Assembly (NCBI GenBank): GCA_011009095.1
Contig: VTPC01091285.1
Span: 1 to 64,000 of the forward strand
Reading direction: 5' to 3'
Source: Ignelater luminosus
Taxonomy: Eukaryota; Arthropoda; Insecta; Coleoptera; Elateridae
Length of the DNA: 64,000 nucleotides
Position numbers and translations under genes: made by a program
The notes under the pieces: model-generated
What the model was told of the DNA's origin: nothing
Seen by the model: only the letters and a program-made list of their open reading frames with translations
Database searches by the model: none
Part shown: positions 24,050 through 35,629 of the stretch, in pieces
How positions within the stretch are numbered: the first letter of the stretch is position 1
How the letters are laid out: each line of letters opens with the position of its first letter

Positions 24050-24830
24050 TTTGCTTTGCTATTAATTCTTTTTTAGTCTTTTAAATTTGAAATGTCTGTT
24101 CATAACGGTTGGGTCTGCATTAGAGATTCCGCTCTAAGAATCAAAACATTGTAAAATCTCATTGCGAATTGAACCCTGGTAGAAATCTACATTCACCTAT
24201 GAGGTATCAAAGGCAAATTATTTATTTTCATAAAATCTTAGAAACCTAACTTGTTTTGTACACTTTTAACTGTAATATTTGCTTTTAGTAAAAATATTGA
24301 ATATAAACGTTACTACTAAGAATCAACTTAATAATAATCTTCCGCTTGGTTTGAATCTCCCAATTCAGGGGATAATCGCGAGAAAATTGCTCAAGGGAAA
24401 TAGCTGATTATTCGTCTAAGGACAGATAGAGAAACTTAACTACTCAGATTAGTAGGATGACACTATAAGACCTCAATAAAGGTCCTACGTTTAGAACCTG
24501 AAAACGACAATTGCAGAAAATGAACCAGAGAGAGCCTACTATTATTAGATCGTTAAGTTTTCATAGGTTAGTTAAGACCATTTTATTCATCAACAAGATA
24601 TATTATAACTCCTAATGACTTTTTTTATATAGAGTAACGTCTTCTAGGTACCTATTAACATTTATATATAATATCTTACTTTTTATACATTGCGGTTGTT
24701 AAAATGCTACCACTAGAAGAATTTTAGAGAAACGTATAAAACTTTTCCTTTGTAATTGGAAAACACAAAAACGAAATGTAAGAAAAGGGTAAATAATTTG
24801 AAATCTCTAGATAAATCTAAAACGAAATAC
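24050..24830. other. AT-rich DNA, no gene recognised
   Basis: No ORF, repeat or motif worth calling. Confidence 0.4.
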
Positions 24831-24834
24831 TGCA

Positions 24835-24985
24835 GGTTGCAGCATTCCGGAGGCTTGTACATTTAGAGCAACCCCTGTCCGGTCCGAGGCCGCAGACCGC
24901 GGGTGTTTAGCATTCAGCGGCCGTCTTCACCTTGTATTGATTGCCGCAGCCCTAGTACAGTCTGCACCATCTTGCTGCTGTCGAA
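24835..24985. other. CpG-rich patch
   Basis: A GC-rich island (cattccggaggc, cctgtccggtccgaggccgc, agaccgcgggtg, cagcggccgtcttcacc) of about 150 bp within AT-rich DNA. The 60-codon plus ORF at 24903-25085 that crosses it shows no domain. It is a candidate conserved non-coding or promoter element. Confidence 0.35.
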
Positions 24986-24989
24986 TCTG

Positions 24990-26265
24990 AGCACTATTGT
25001 ATATACGTTAATCATATTTATTAGCACTTTATTAACAATAAATAGGGTTTTATTAAATACAAGATTCAAGCTAATATTAATTTAAGTACTGCTTTAGGAT
25101 ATACTGCGTAAGTTTTCCTAATGAAAAGCTTCTTCTGTTATCAAACAATATTAGACAAGGAATTGTACATTTTCTAGTTGAATTAAAATATTATTAATTA
25201 TAATAAATCATCAGTGAAATGTTAGATTTCATAAAAAAACATTTTTTAATTCCCTAATCTGTCACACCAAAAAGAAAATTAGTCGATTCTATCAAAAAGC
25301 ACAATACGCACAATCAGTTTAATTTCACGTATTAGGGAACATTCAGGTAACATAAATATTGTATTCACTTTAATTTCAAAAGAATCATAGATGTAACAGT
25401 AATTCTGCCATTTACAAGCAATTGGTAGAAAGACCCATAAAATAGAAAGCTTTTAAATTCTTGATTGAAAAAAGTTTACTGTCCTACCTGAAAAAAGGTT
25501 TTCCAATTATTTTCGCTGTTCTAAATTTGCTTTCTTTCTTTAGATAAAACCTTTAGTTGGAATTTCTATTTTTCTTTAAAATGTATGAGTGTACATGTTT
25601 TAAAAATTAAACTCTTTCTAACTAAAATGAAAGCAATGAAATAACAAAATGTTTCGTAACTGTTTTCAGTTTTTATAGTTTTGACTGAAATCTCCAGCTA
25701 AATGAACTTCCTCAGCATTCTTCTTATGTATTAAGGCGGCATTGATTCATTGTACTTTCAAACCATGAAATTTATCTAGCTGAAAGTAGTTCTGAATTAC
25801 ATTAGGGAATTTTATTGCGTCTATATCAGAAAGATGCATGCTGGATTTTTGTTTGCTTGTCATTTATAAAGCAACATTGCAGTTTTTTGATTTGAAGTTA
25901 AAGATACAAAGGCTATGGTTATTGAGGTCATAATTTGCATTATTCTAGTAATACATATTTTGTCTCTACACTATTTACCTTTATTGATTCTACTATGATG
26001 AGTGTTATCAATTTATCATTTAGTAGAGTTCTTCAAAAATAATCTTATTTATTGATTTTTCTAGTTGACACAAAAGTGTACCTTGTAGAGCCGCAATTTT
26101 ATGTACATGCATAAAATAGACTTAAAAGTGAATTGCTATTGGCACATGGTACTTTACATTGTTACCTCCTGCCTGATCAATTTTAGACATTGTCCTAGCG
26201 ATTAAGTAGTTTTCTACCATCTGTTTTAGAAATAGTTAGGTTACTGCAAAGCCAAATCATTGCAA
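24990..26265. other. AT-rich DNA, no gene recognised
   Basis: Very AT-rich, only short chance ORFs. Confidence 0.4.
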
Positions 26266-26269
26266 ACTT

Positions 26270-26520
26270 AGATTTTCGAAACGGCCCGTATACCGTTTCC
26301 TGCGGGATGTTGTCGCAAATCTTTACAATTGTTTTTCTGAACTGATCGATAGTTCAAAGGATTAAGATCTGAGGGACAAGGGAAATCACTTTTCTTTCAA
26401 AATGAAATCAGTCAAATTTCCTTTGTACCAGCATTGAAAAAACCATCACCGATGTTGCGTTTTGAAAACCAAACTCGATCATGTAGTTGATTGTAAATCT
26501 TTTTGTTTGAAAAGATTATT
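26270..26520 (-). pseudogene. Mariner-superfamily transposase fragment (DD41D-like C-terminal core)
   Basis: On the minus strand the pieces CWYKGNLTDFILKEK (26433-26391), FPCPSDLNPLNY (about 26385-26350) and KICDNIPQETVYG (about 26323-26284) appear in order across two frames. They match the WC..NFPDF......WP..SPDLNPLDY...W block and the W..IPQE..R block of Tc1/mariner transposases with long D-D spacing (DD41D type), including the third catalytic Asp in SDLNPLNY. Stops and frameshifts are present and the N-terminus is missing. The assignment to DD41D rather than another mariner lineage is by motif wording only. Confidence 0.55.
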
Positions 26521-26659
26521 TCGTCTCCTACGTGCTATCCAACAAGGTCTTGATATCTAATTAAAATTAGAAAACACGCAATGTTTTGAAAGGAGTGAGG
26601 TTTAGGCTTTTAAAACCAATCAAGACATTTCTGGTTCTCATTGAAATCTTTTGCAATTT

Positions 26660-27910
26660 AACGTTTTGATTGACCGACGTTTTTTAGACTCTAAATACTG
26701 TAATGATGCTTCTTTCTTCTCTCAGGATAAATGATATTATCTTTGAATCATCAACCTTTTATTACCAGAATTTGATTCCGCTACTGAACTATTTATCTGT
26801 GAAAATTTTAAACGTTTGCCGCCCATTCCTTTGCTGCGTTACAAGCTGTCCAAAAACAAAAAGGAAACAAAACAAATGCAAACTTTAGCATTTCTAGAAA
26901 TATCAAAGAATACATTACAGTAGTGAACTGAAAAGGGGGCTTTTTAGCAAACCTCCATTGGCTAGAAAGGGTGCCGTTCTTACAATAATGAAAAATACAT
27001 TCAGTTGCTCAGTTTTCATATCTCTGGAGACCTAGTCCAAATCTACTATTGTTTTCGGGTCTCAGATAAACAACCTAGAAAAATCTTTAGCAATATTATT
27101 GCATTTTTATAACCGTGTACGGAAAAACAAATCTTGGAATTTTTGCAATTTTGGAGACGACAGATAATAGTTACATCTATGGCAATAATACTCTAGATAA
27201 ACTTATGCAACGATTGTAGAAGAGGGCCTGAGATATCTGTTACAGCTTTTATTTCCTATTTCAATATATGATCTGTATGTCTGCCATGCAATTCCAACAA
27301 CTTACATTTTAAATAAATCAAAAACTGTAACAGACTGACAAACCTAAAGCAAATAGTATTGATAGAAATGAATCTTGTTCACAAAATGTTTAAAATCAGA
27401 ATTTTGAAGAAATTTCTCATGAAAAACAAATAAAAAGTTTGTATCACCACACCTGCTGCTCTACTTGAGCATAATAGTTCTTAAGGTGGTTGAAACACCC
27501 TGTTTAATTCATAGAGACTACATGATTAGTTATGTATAATATCTTACGAAGAGCTACTCATTGCATTTTTTTTCATATAAAAAAGAAGAATTGTAGTAAC
27601 AGATGTAGAGAATCTTCCATCTTGGCATGGATATATGAAACACGCCTTAAGCGGTAAAATGATCTTTTCTATGTTTCTTGTTGCATCCGCAAAAAGTGGG
27701 GTCAGAAACATCGTATGATTGCTTTTGACCAACTTTTTGATAAAACAGTAAAGATTTTGGCTACTGCAAAACCAGAAGCATGCGTCTAAGCAGTTTTCAT
27801 ATGCTACAGCATTTATGGAAGCAATTGGATAGTGAATGGGTAAATAAAATGCTTATCTTAGTACCTATTCACGTAGCAGACAGAAGTCGTGGCAGTTATT
27901 ACAAGCTTTA
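26660..27910. other. AT-rich DNA, no gene recognised
   Basis: Short ORFs only. Plus-strand reading near 27700-27780 (QKHRMIAFDQLFDKTVKIL) and AFMEAIG near 27815 could be upstream coding remains of the repeat ORF at 28265-29470, but I cannot align them with confidence. Confidence 0.35.
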
Positions 27911-27917
27911 AGTAGAG

Positions 27918-28175
27918 ATGGTTTGGAAATTTCGTAAGACCAAGTTTACACCAAAGCATCTTTTATCCAGTGATTTATCGAGTGACCATGCAAATTTACT
28001 GACTTTGGGAGCTCATCTTTGCGCATCAAGCGCTTGGTACGATGTTATCGAAGCTTACGCAAATAGGCAAAAACAAAAAAAACTGCATAATTTACTTATT
28101 TGGTTCTTGAATAAAACGGAGATGTCAAAAGTAGCTTCCTGGAATCCTGAGGTTATGCATTTTGCTATGCATTAA
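27918..28175 (+). pseudogene. Unidentified ORF, possibly the upstream part of the following relic
   Basis: An 85-codon plus-strand ORF beginning MVWKFRKTKFTPKHLLSSDL and containing HANLLTLGAHLCASSAWYDV. I do not recognise it. Its even amino-acid composition (not dominated by N, K, I and F) is more protein-like than most ORFs here. It lies about 100 bp upstream of the multi-copy ORF relic on the same strand, so it may be the same gene's earlier region. Confidence 0.3.
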
Positions 28176-28264
28176 TTTCAAAAAAACCTTCTTTGCTGAT
28201 TCAGTATACAAATCTGATTAATCTTATTTGTTTATTTCTGCTTAATAAAGTTGGGAGCTATACC

Positions 28265-29470
28265 ATTATTGCATTTGCTTAATGTTTCCCTACTTTGATG
28301 CCGCTGGAAGCTATCAAAGCTGTACATTTGGACTTCCAGAAGATGGAAAATCTATAAAACAAGATGCCTCCAGAAGAGTTTCATAACTATGCCAGTGAAG
28401 GGTACAAGTATTTTGTCAGGCGTAGCCAAGAGTCTTAGGGTCGTTTTTTGGCAAATCAAGTGATTAAACAGAATTTAATTCGGGTTTTCAAACGTCAAGT
28501 TAATTTAATTCATGGTAGAGGCATTACTAAAAGCACGCTAATCCAGTACATACACTTCTTCCTAGCATGCTTAAACAATGCAGTGAAAACATTTTGTGGT
28601 TTATCGACTTGTTTGTTTATCGAATCTTATAATAGTTAGTAAATATGTAAATATAGAACTTAGAAATGAACAAGGTAAGAAAGACAATCTAGATTTTTAT
28701 ACGTTCTTAGAATGGTTTGCATTACACTCTTCAGAATGCCTCTATTTACTCTTAACTGGAATAGTCACAGATAGCAGTATTTAAATGCGACCGAGCAAAA
28801 AAATTGGATAAAAGTGTATAAAGAGCATCATAGAAAAATCATTTGTGAATGTCACTATATCTGTTAAAAGTAGAGCAAACCTTTGTTAGCGAGGCATAGA
28901 ACCTCTTGCACGCTGCAATTTGGCCGATGATACCTATAAATTATGGAAAAGTGGAACGTATGTTAGCTACATAATAAGAGAGGTAGCAATTGTTCTTGAT
29001 GACTATGGTGAAGAATCTAGCATTAAAAGGGGAAAACAGGAAGAAAGTTATGTTATGAAAGCTAAGAGAACCTGGTTTGACAGTGTGGTAAGCTAGGATG
29101 ATTTAGACTTCAATGAAATATTTACATATTAGATTAGATTAAGTCGGTGATATGAAGAAGGTTTTGCCGTTTCTCATGCATGCCGTTACAGGTGAAGATA
29201 AAACTAATGCTATTTATGGAAAAGGTAAGAAGAAGACTTGCAAGCTTTTTCAATGAAATGGAGAACTTAGACGGAAGACCATGATTACTTTTAATAGTTC
29301 CAGAGTTATAATCGTGAGGGCACCATATCCGTGGAAGAAAATTTTATTTGAGCACTATATCTAGAAGATCTGGAATTTGGAAACATACATGTTCTGAGAA
29401 TCCTCTAACAAAAGCAGCCTTAAAACAACATTTTTTTAGAGTATACTTGCAGGTAGTCTACTGTGTTGTT
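28265..29470 (+). pseudogene. Relic of a multi-copy invertebrate repeat ORF of unknown function
   Basis: Plus-strand pieces line up with a large hypothetical protein that I remember as highly repeated in insect and cnidarian genomes; its enzymatic role is unknown to me. In order: AIKAVHLDFQKMENL (28310-28360; family YAKS..LYLQ.M..L), YASEGYKYFVRRSQES (28390-28437), VIKQNLIRVFKRQVNLIHGRGI (28460-28527), TLIQYIHFFLACLNNAVKTFCG (28538-28602), LDFYTFLEWFALHSSECL (28693-28744), LLTGIVTDSSI (28752-28784), RCNLADDTYKLWKSGTYVSYII then REVAIVLDDYGEESSIKRG (28914-29033), KKVLPFLMHAVTGEDKTNAIYG (29157-29220; family FLHA.SGCDTTSA..G), and SLKTTFF*SILAGSLLC or, in another frame, PLTKAALKQHFFRVYLQV (29404-29456). 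Many stops and frameshifts. The Gly-Cys-Asp of the GCDTT motif is altered to GED. Confidence 0.6.
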
Positions 29471-29479
29471 ATCGATAAA

Positions 29480-32060
29480 GTAGACTAGAAAGAAAATATT
29501 AGAGAGTGAATTTCTTCTAGTTTCCTAAGACATTTTGTCTTTTCCTTGTGGGAAATGCAGAAAAGCTGTCAAGGTTTTCCGGTCCAAAATTATACTACAG
29601 AGCCATCGTTTTACATTAGAAAAGTTTTTTTCTTCAGTGTACAGTTGATTTTAATCCCTATACCAGTAAAAGGGTAGACATACTTACTGACATTTTTCTT
29701 GTTTATTTAACACGCGTCAGCTTTAGGTATACGCAATTTATTTGTATTACTCGTTAATGTAGACTAATTAGAAAATAGTTTTTAGAATAACGTTTTTCTA
29801 AAATTGCTAGATTGTAACTTTCTTTAACTCTTAGGGTCGTTAAAAAAATCTAATCCTGATATATTCGTATGTCACTACTACACCGCGGAAATTTCGCTTA
29901 GTTAACATTTTTAAACGCAGAAGTGGCAGCTGTCACCCACAATATCAAGGTTTGAAGTCAAATTTTCCATCCCTCAATTTATAATTCCCCAGCGTGGCCC
30001 CGAGGGTTAGTCTTTTCACCCCCTTTGTCGTTGCTTTCGCGGTTTTATTGAGATATGAAGACTGATTGTGTAATTGTACTTTTCGACAAAGATAACGATG
30101 TCTTTTACTTTTACGTTTCATCCGTGTTGTGACGGTCATTAACTATTTTTATTATCCATAAAAATATAATTTTATTACATCTGTTTGATTGAAAGAAGAT
30201 TTTATAGAATCCGACAGTTTATTAAAGCGATTAAAGTTTTTTAAAATAACTTTACTAGAGCTAAAATATTTATTAGTACTAATAATACGCAGGATTTTTA
30301 TTGCCACTGTTCAAAGTCATCAATCTGTGATTGAACGAGTGAATTTTTAAAGTTTTGACGACATGTCCACATCAATTATGATGACAATAGCTTAATGATA
30401 GTAATACAGAGCGAGCAGGGAGGGTTCTTATTGGATGTTTCACGTTGAATTTGGTGGCTGTGCGTGCATCTCTTGTCATGGAAATGATGCCCCCAAGCCA
30501 CCAGTTCACTTAAGTACGTATTGTCAACCCCTGCATTTTATAAAACATTTCCCGCTTGCATTTCTAAAAGTTGTTGTTCCTTCAACATAAAATTCTGCTC
30601 ATATAGAAAAAATTAATTTTCATAAATAATGAAAAGACGGGAATTCCTAGTTGAAAGTATCAAACATAACCTTGATGTGATGTAATTTAATAAAGAGCAG
30701 TCTGAATCATTTACTATTTCTACCTGGATATCTGTGTGGTATAAAACCCTTTCATTTAATATCAAGATAGGTAACCACTAATAAGTTTGTTGGTTACTGA
30801 CAAAACCTTCGTCAAAATAACATGTTTTGTGGCAGTAAAAATTCTTGTAATTCGAAAATTACAGTTCTCTTTCATAATATCAATTTGATGGCTGTTATTT
30901 ATGGAATGCTTTTAATGTAGCAGAATGTCTTATAATTGTAAAAAAAAGTTCGTGTACGAAACAACCAAATGTTCTTTTTTTGTCTATCACTATAGTTTTA
31001 TCAAATTCTTTAAAACCGTTGCAGAACTATTAATAATCGTTTCTCGTACCTATGGATTTCATTCTGATTACACAACAAATTGATATCAGCGTTTTTACTT
31101 CGCTTACAGAGAGGCATAATAATAATAAATACGAACAATAAATGTACAGACCGTGCGGTATCCTGGCGAATAGAGTGCGCTGCTACCACCGTTGTTTTCT
31201 GATTTTTTTTAAAGAAGTAGGTACACATCACATAATATAGTTATTTGTATTCTTCAACACAAGGAGCACCAGTTGAACCATTGCACTAATTAATTATACC
31301 GACCGATGTAATTAATTCAATGCTAACAACTATAAACTGAAAATAATTAAATTTGTTTCGTTCATTATAGCTAATATGGAACTTATGCTACAGATTTCCT
31401 ACACGCTGTTAGCAGGTTTTAATACAAATCACAAATTTTCGAAAAATTTGCTCTACTCTGCAATGTTTTAGATACCACAATACTAAATTAATCGACACGT
31501 TAACGATGTTATTAGTTACAAGACAAGAACCACACTAAAACACAATTTGTATTTATCTGTCACGTATTCAGATAAACGTTTAAATGTCCACCAGGTGTGG
31601 TGATTTGAATAAATCATAATAACTAAAGCATCGACTGTGTGATAACGATAAAGATAAAATTAAAATGAAATATCTAAATGTTATTTCTAAATTTCAAATT
31701 AAAATTTCTTCAGTAGTTACTGATCAATATAAAATTTTGTTTTGCATATCTTGAATATACGGGGTGTTTTTATTTTAAGATGATTTATGATGATAGAATA
31801 TTTTATGACTATGGTCTTGAAGTACTATTTGAATTATTTTCAATAAATGTACTTACAAGAATATTCCAACATAAGCAGGCTATGCTGGTAAATTGTTTTA
31901 ACGTTTTAAATTAATCTTCAAACAATACAGGATGCCCTATAAAAAAAAGGGCTTACTAGTTTTGTATTTTCTAAAACAACTTGTTTTGATTTTCAGGTAG
32001 GTAAAATTTTTATTTATTTTTTATGCTGATCTTTATTTTCTACTTTTGCAAATTCGTGTA
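29480..32060. other. AT-rich DNA with minor GC-richer strips
   Basis: No gene recognised. GC-richer strips at about 29880-30060 (ccagcgtggccccgagg) and 30410-30510 (tgatgcccccaagccacc) have no protein motif. The minus ORF 30139-29945 (64 codons, very basic start MTVTTRMKRKSKRHRY) has no family I know. Transposon-end-like words acggggtgtttttatt (31759) and acaggatgccctataa (31927) occur without matching partners. Confidence 0.35.
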
Positions 32061-32067
32061 AGATTGT

Positions 32068-32664
32068 CAGACTATCGTTTGCAATTTTCATTGAGTTTTA
32101 GTTCATTTCTAATAGGCAAACGACTTTTGCCATCAGCAAAACAAGCAGTAAACTGATCAAAAAATTGAAAGTTTTCCGACAAGGAGTTTATATTTTGTAG
32201 TATGCAGCTAGAACAGTGGCCCTTACAAGATAATGTAGTTATCTGGCGAGAAATAACTCTTTTCCAACTAATAACCATCAAAAATGAAAAATGACCATTT
32301 TTTTGAAGAAAAAAAGTTTCCAGTTTTTCTAACTTGAAAGTACCAAAACAGTTTCTTGAATATCTACTTGCTTCTCGCTGATTTCTATTAAAGTTCATTA
32401 AAAAGATCTTCATAAAACACCTAGACGCCAGAAATATATTTTTTCTAATTGAATGTACAAATTGTGACTGGATAAGTGTGAAATCAACAGACCATCATTT
32501 GCAATCTCCATTGAGTTTTAGTTTATTTCTGATAGACAAACGACTTTTGCCATCAGCAAAACAACTCTTCTCCAATTAATAACCATCAAAAATAAAAATT
32601 GACCATTTTGTTTTTTTTTGAAGAGAAAAGGTTTCCAGTTTTTCTAACTTGAAAGTACTGAAAC
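32068..32664. repeat. Direct duplication, 420-bp offset, second copy internally deleted
   Basis: Copy one spans about 32068-32350 and copy two about 32488-32664, offset by 420 bp. Shared landmarks are attgagttttagtt, caaacgacttttgccatcag, ataaccatcaaaaat, ttccagtttttctaacttga. Copy two lacks about 105 bp present in copy one at roughly 32147-32250. The copies carry many substitutions, so the duplication is old. A 113-codon minus ORF (32413-32072) runs through copy one and is not preserved in copy two. I see no known element. Confidence 0.8.
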
Positions 32665-32669
32665 AAAAT

Positions 32670-33085
32670 CAAAATTGAATGAAGAAAAGTGGGGTATATT
32701 AAGACGCAGATCGCAATGAAACACGGATGCCAGTACAACTATCTGATGACTTACCAAATATCGGTATGTTGGTCTGTTAAGGTAACCACTTGGTCTACAT
32801 TCCAACATACTTTGAACAAAATCTGCCTGCACGTATTGAGCTTACTGGAGGTTATTTGTTTTGATTTTAAATAGTTCGTTTATGTTTCTTAATATTTTTG
32901 CGATTGCTTAATACTGTTCAAAAGTTTTTTCAGTAAATAATAAGATCTCAAACTTATTACAATTCTGAAACTTTGATTTTCTCGGCAAGGAAGTTGTATT
33001 GACTAAAAGACGTTTTAGGAAGTACTGAGACAACTTTTAATGGAAAACAATAAATCATTCCTTTTTCTTCACTACTTTATTTTGT
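32670..33085. other. No gene recognised
   Basis: Ordinary AT-rich DNA following the duplication. ORFs on both strands near 32689-32874 are without motif. Confidence 0.35.
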
Positions 33086-33089
33086 AGAA

Positions 33090-33310
33090 ACAACCTTAAG
33101 AAGATTGATGGAAGGCGAAGTCTGACCTGAGGCCATCGTAGATTTCCAAACCAAAACGACTTCGATCGGTGGTCGTCGCTGACGGTCACGCTTGTTTCTA
33201 TCCCAAGAGGATTAAAAGAAAAGGAAGTCGAAAGCCTGGGTGCCAAACGGAGTCGCGCTCAATGCACCCTATGTGGTATCTCAAAGTGTCCCATACGTGG
33301 AATACAGTGA
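33090..33310. other. GC-richer patch with a short open frame
   Basis: After attttgtag (a 3' splice-like sequence ending at 33088) comes a GC-richer 220-bp stretch. A plus frame from about 33129 to the stop at 33308 reads through 59 codons and includes CTLCGISKCP. The minus frame is also open for 63 codons (33246-33055). I recognise neither. No donor site stands out. This may be a host exon remnant or a regulatory patch. Confidence 0.25.
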
Positions 33311-33319
33311 GACAAACAT

Positions 33320-35190
33320 TTTACTTTCATTTTTAATCTTCGTAATTGTTTTGTATTGTTATTCTATAATTTCGAATACTAGAAACTGAAACTAACCTAT
33401 AAAATACACTACTTATTGTAACTTGAAGAAAAAATGAACAGAATTGTCCCAATTTATCCTAATTTCCCTTTTAACTCAAAAATAAACAATAATGCATTTT
33501 GATTTGATAGACTTCTTTTAACGACTTTGTAATAAATCAGCATTTAGATTTCAATTTCTGCTCTAGCTAAGGACGCATACCAACTTATTTTTAACTAGCA
33601 GAGTTTTTCTTATACGTATGTTACAGTAAACTGTAAATTTCGTTATCTGAATCTGAATGAAGCTCTGGTTGCCTATCCCTGATAATACAGATAAAGCTGC
33701 TTGTTAAGTTCTATTCGTTTACCGCTTCTCCGTAAACACCGGATGGTAGGTAAGGTATACAGATGTGCATGTGCAAAATTATCACCATTTGCTATGGAAC
33801 GCAGTCCCGCGTACATCCCTGCTCCCTAGAACTGTAATGCAAAGGTCGAGAGTATATGTAAAACTATAAGTAGTGTATTTCATCTCAGTTTCCTAGCCAA
33901 CGTTGCTATTTGTGAGCTACGTGACTCAACTAAGTACACTTTCGCGACCCTTCGTGATTTGTGATTTACGATAAACGTTGTGACTCAAGTCCTATTATAA
34001 TTCGTGATCAACAATCTACATAAAATATGCAGTAGGTATGTGCTTCACGACCCCGAACCTATTTTATTGACTTACTTTCACTCTAATTCGCTTGAATATT
34101 ATTTCTTCCCTTGCTCATTCACACTCTAATGCATGTCAGGTACCGACCTCTGTTTGTTATGCTGAATAACATACTAAAGATCTTAGTGTTTCCGATGCCA
34201 GCATTATCATTCTTTTTCCTACAACAGGTGTTAATGGTACCATTTGCAGTAATTCAGGTAAAAAACTACTCCAACATTTATATAATGACTAAATTTATAA
34301 GCTTTAAGCGTAGCATATACAACTAATGATCCACGGTATTAAGAAAGTATACGGTAATATTATTTGGGCACGAAACGATTCCTAACAAATACTGGGCAGC
34401 GTGGATGGGAGGCCAAGGGTAAATTGCAAATACTAGAACCATTATGTAAATATTGTGATCGCTACATACTAAAATCAAACAAAAGCAAAAAGCTAGGTAA
34501 GTAATACATTATTGTGCTGATGAAAACGAGTGAAACTAAAAGCATAAATAGTGGGATCTTGATGAATGCCATGATTGCCTTTTCTACAAACAAGCGGAAG
34601 GCTTGGCTAAAACCCATCACTATTATTTTTGTACATAAACTTCGTAATACCAAAGCCAATAAGTCTTACAAGGTTAATAAGTTAGCACATGATTTCATTA
34701 TATTTTAAGTTGGAATTGTTAGAAACATGTTAGAAGCACTTTACAGCATTAAGACAGTATCATAGCCTTCACTGCCAACCTATTAATCTAAAGTTAGCAA
34801 CGGTGTCATCCCTTTCGAGCAAGTATTGACAGATGATTGTTACTAAAAACCCTCAGAAGACACATCATATTATATAAAACTAAATTTCTGTGCTGCGGAA
34901 TATGTCTAAAATAAGACCATTCGATTGAAGCCTTGTGGTGAGAGATCCAGTACAAGATTCAAAAGGGGTTTTAAGATTTGCAGTGAAAAATGCGATAATT
35001 TGTCTGGCAACACCCACATCAATTGTTGTTTCAGATTGATGAGAAAGTCCGAAGTGGTGCAATACGTTAACTTGATTTTTGAGCCTTGGGAAAAAACTGT
35101 CCTGTGACATTAAAATTGGCACAGTAAAAGTCGTTTAGTTGTCTTTATACAGAATTCACTGTTTCATAAAATAACTTGCATTTTTCTTTT
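33320..35190. other. Non-coding stretch with two AP-1-like sites
   Basis: No gene recognised. At 33700-34060 the sequence is less AT-rich and carries two exact TGACTCA motifs (33922-33928 and 33981-33987) and repeated cgtgat words. The paired ORFs at 34880-35122 (both strands) show no domain. Confidence 0.35.
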
Positions 35191-35197
35191 TTATGGA

Positions 35198-35620
35198 ATG
35201 TATTGTTTTTGGGCAAACGTCATAATATTAAGATTTCTTATGTGCGGTGTCTCAGAAATATCATATCATATTTGTTTAATTAAGATTAAATATAGTATGA
35301 TGGTCTATACTATTTTACCAAATCTTCATGTTGAGATATTTTGCATCTTGAAATGTGTCCTTCCAAACACATATTTCTACAAATCATTGTTTGCTACTAG
35401 ATGTTCTGTAGGTAGCAAGATGCATTTATGTTACATTCCCTGTAAGGCTCCCAAAAATTGTAGTCATTTGAAACGGCTTTTAGAACACGGCATAAAATAT
35501 ACCTATTTAGTAAAATCTAATCTGAAGCTTCAGTTTGAACTACTAACAAGAATTTTACTTGTTGAGCGTTTTGGTCCAGACTCGACAGATTTAGTAGATG
35601 TAGCCTGTAACTATAACTGA
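35198..35620 (+). CDS. Unidentified 140-codon ORF
   Basis: The longest ATG-started ORF in the window outside recognised elements. The first half is hydrophobic and the second contains several cysteines (TRCSVGSKMHLCYIPCKAPKNC) and then a more ordinary segment, LERFGPDS-type wording near the end (VERFGPDSTDLVDVACNYN). I recognise no domain and saw no clear promoter or splice signals. In DNA this AT-rich a 140-codon ORF can arise by chance, but the C-terminal half has balanced composition. It may be a fragment of an unrecognised repeat ORF or a lineage-specific gene. Confidence 0.2.
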   Translation: MYCFWANVIILRFLMCGVSEISYHICLIKIKYSMMVYTILPNLHVEIFCILKCVLPNTYFYKSLFATRCSVGSKMHLCYIPCKAPKNCSHLKRLLEHGIKYTYLVKSNLKLQFELLTRILLVERFGPDSTDLVDVACNYN

Positions 35621-35629
35621 CGGACTTCC

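Noticed and set aside
31755..31945. Possible transposon ends gggtgtttttatt and aggatgccctataa
   Set aside because: They point in the same direction and do not form an inverted pair; no element can be bounded.
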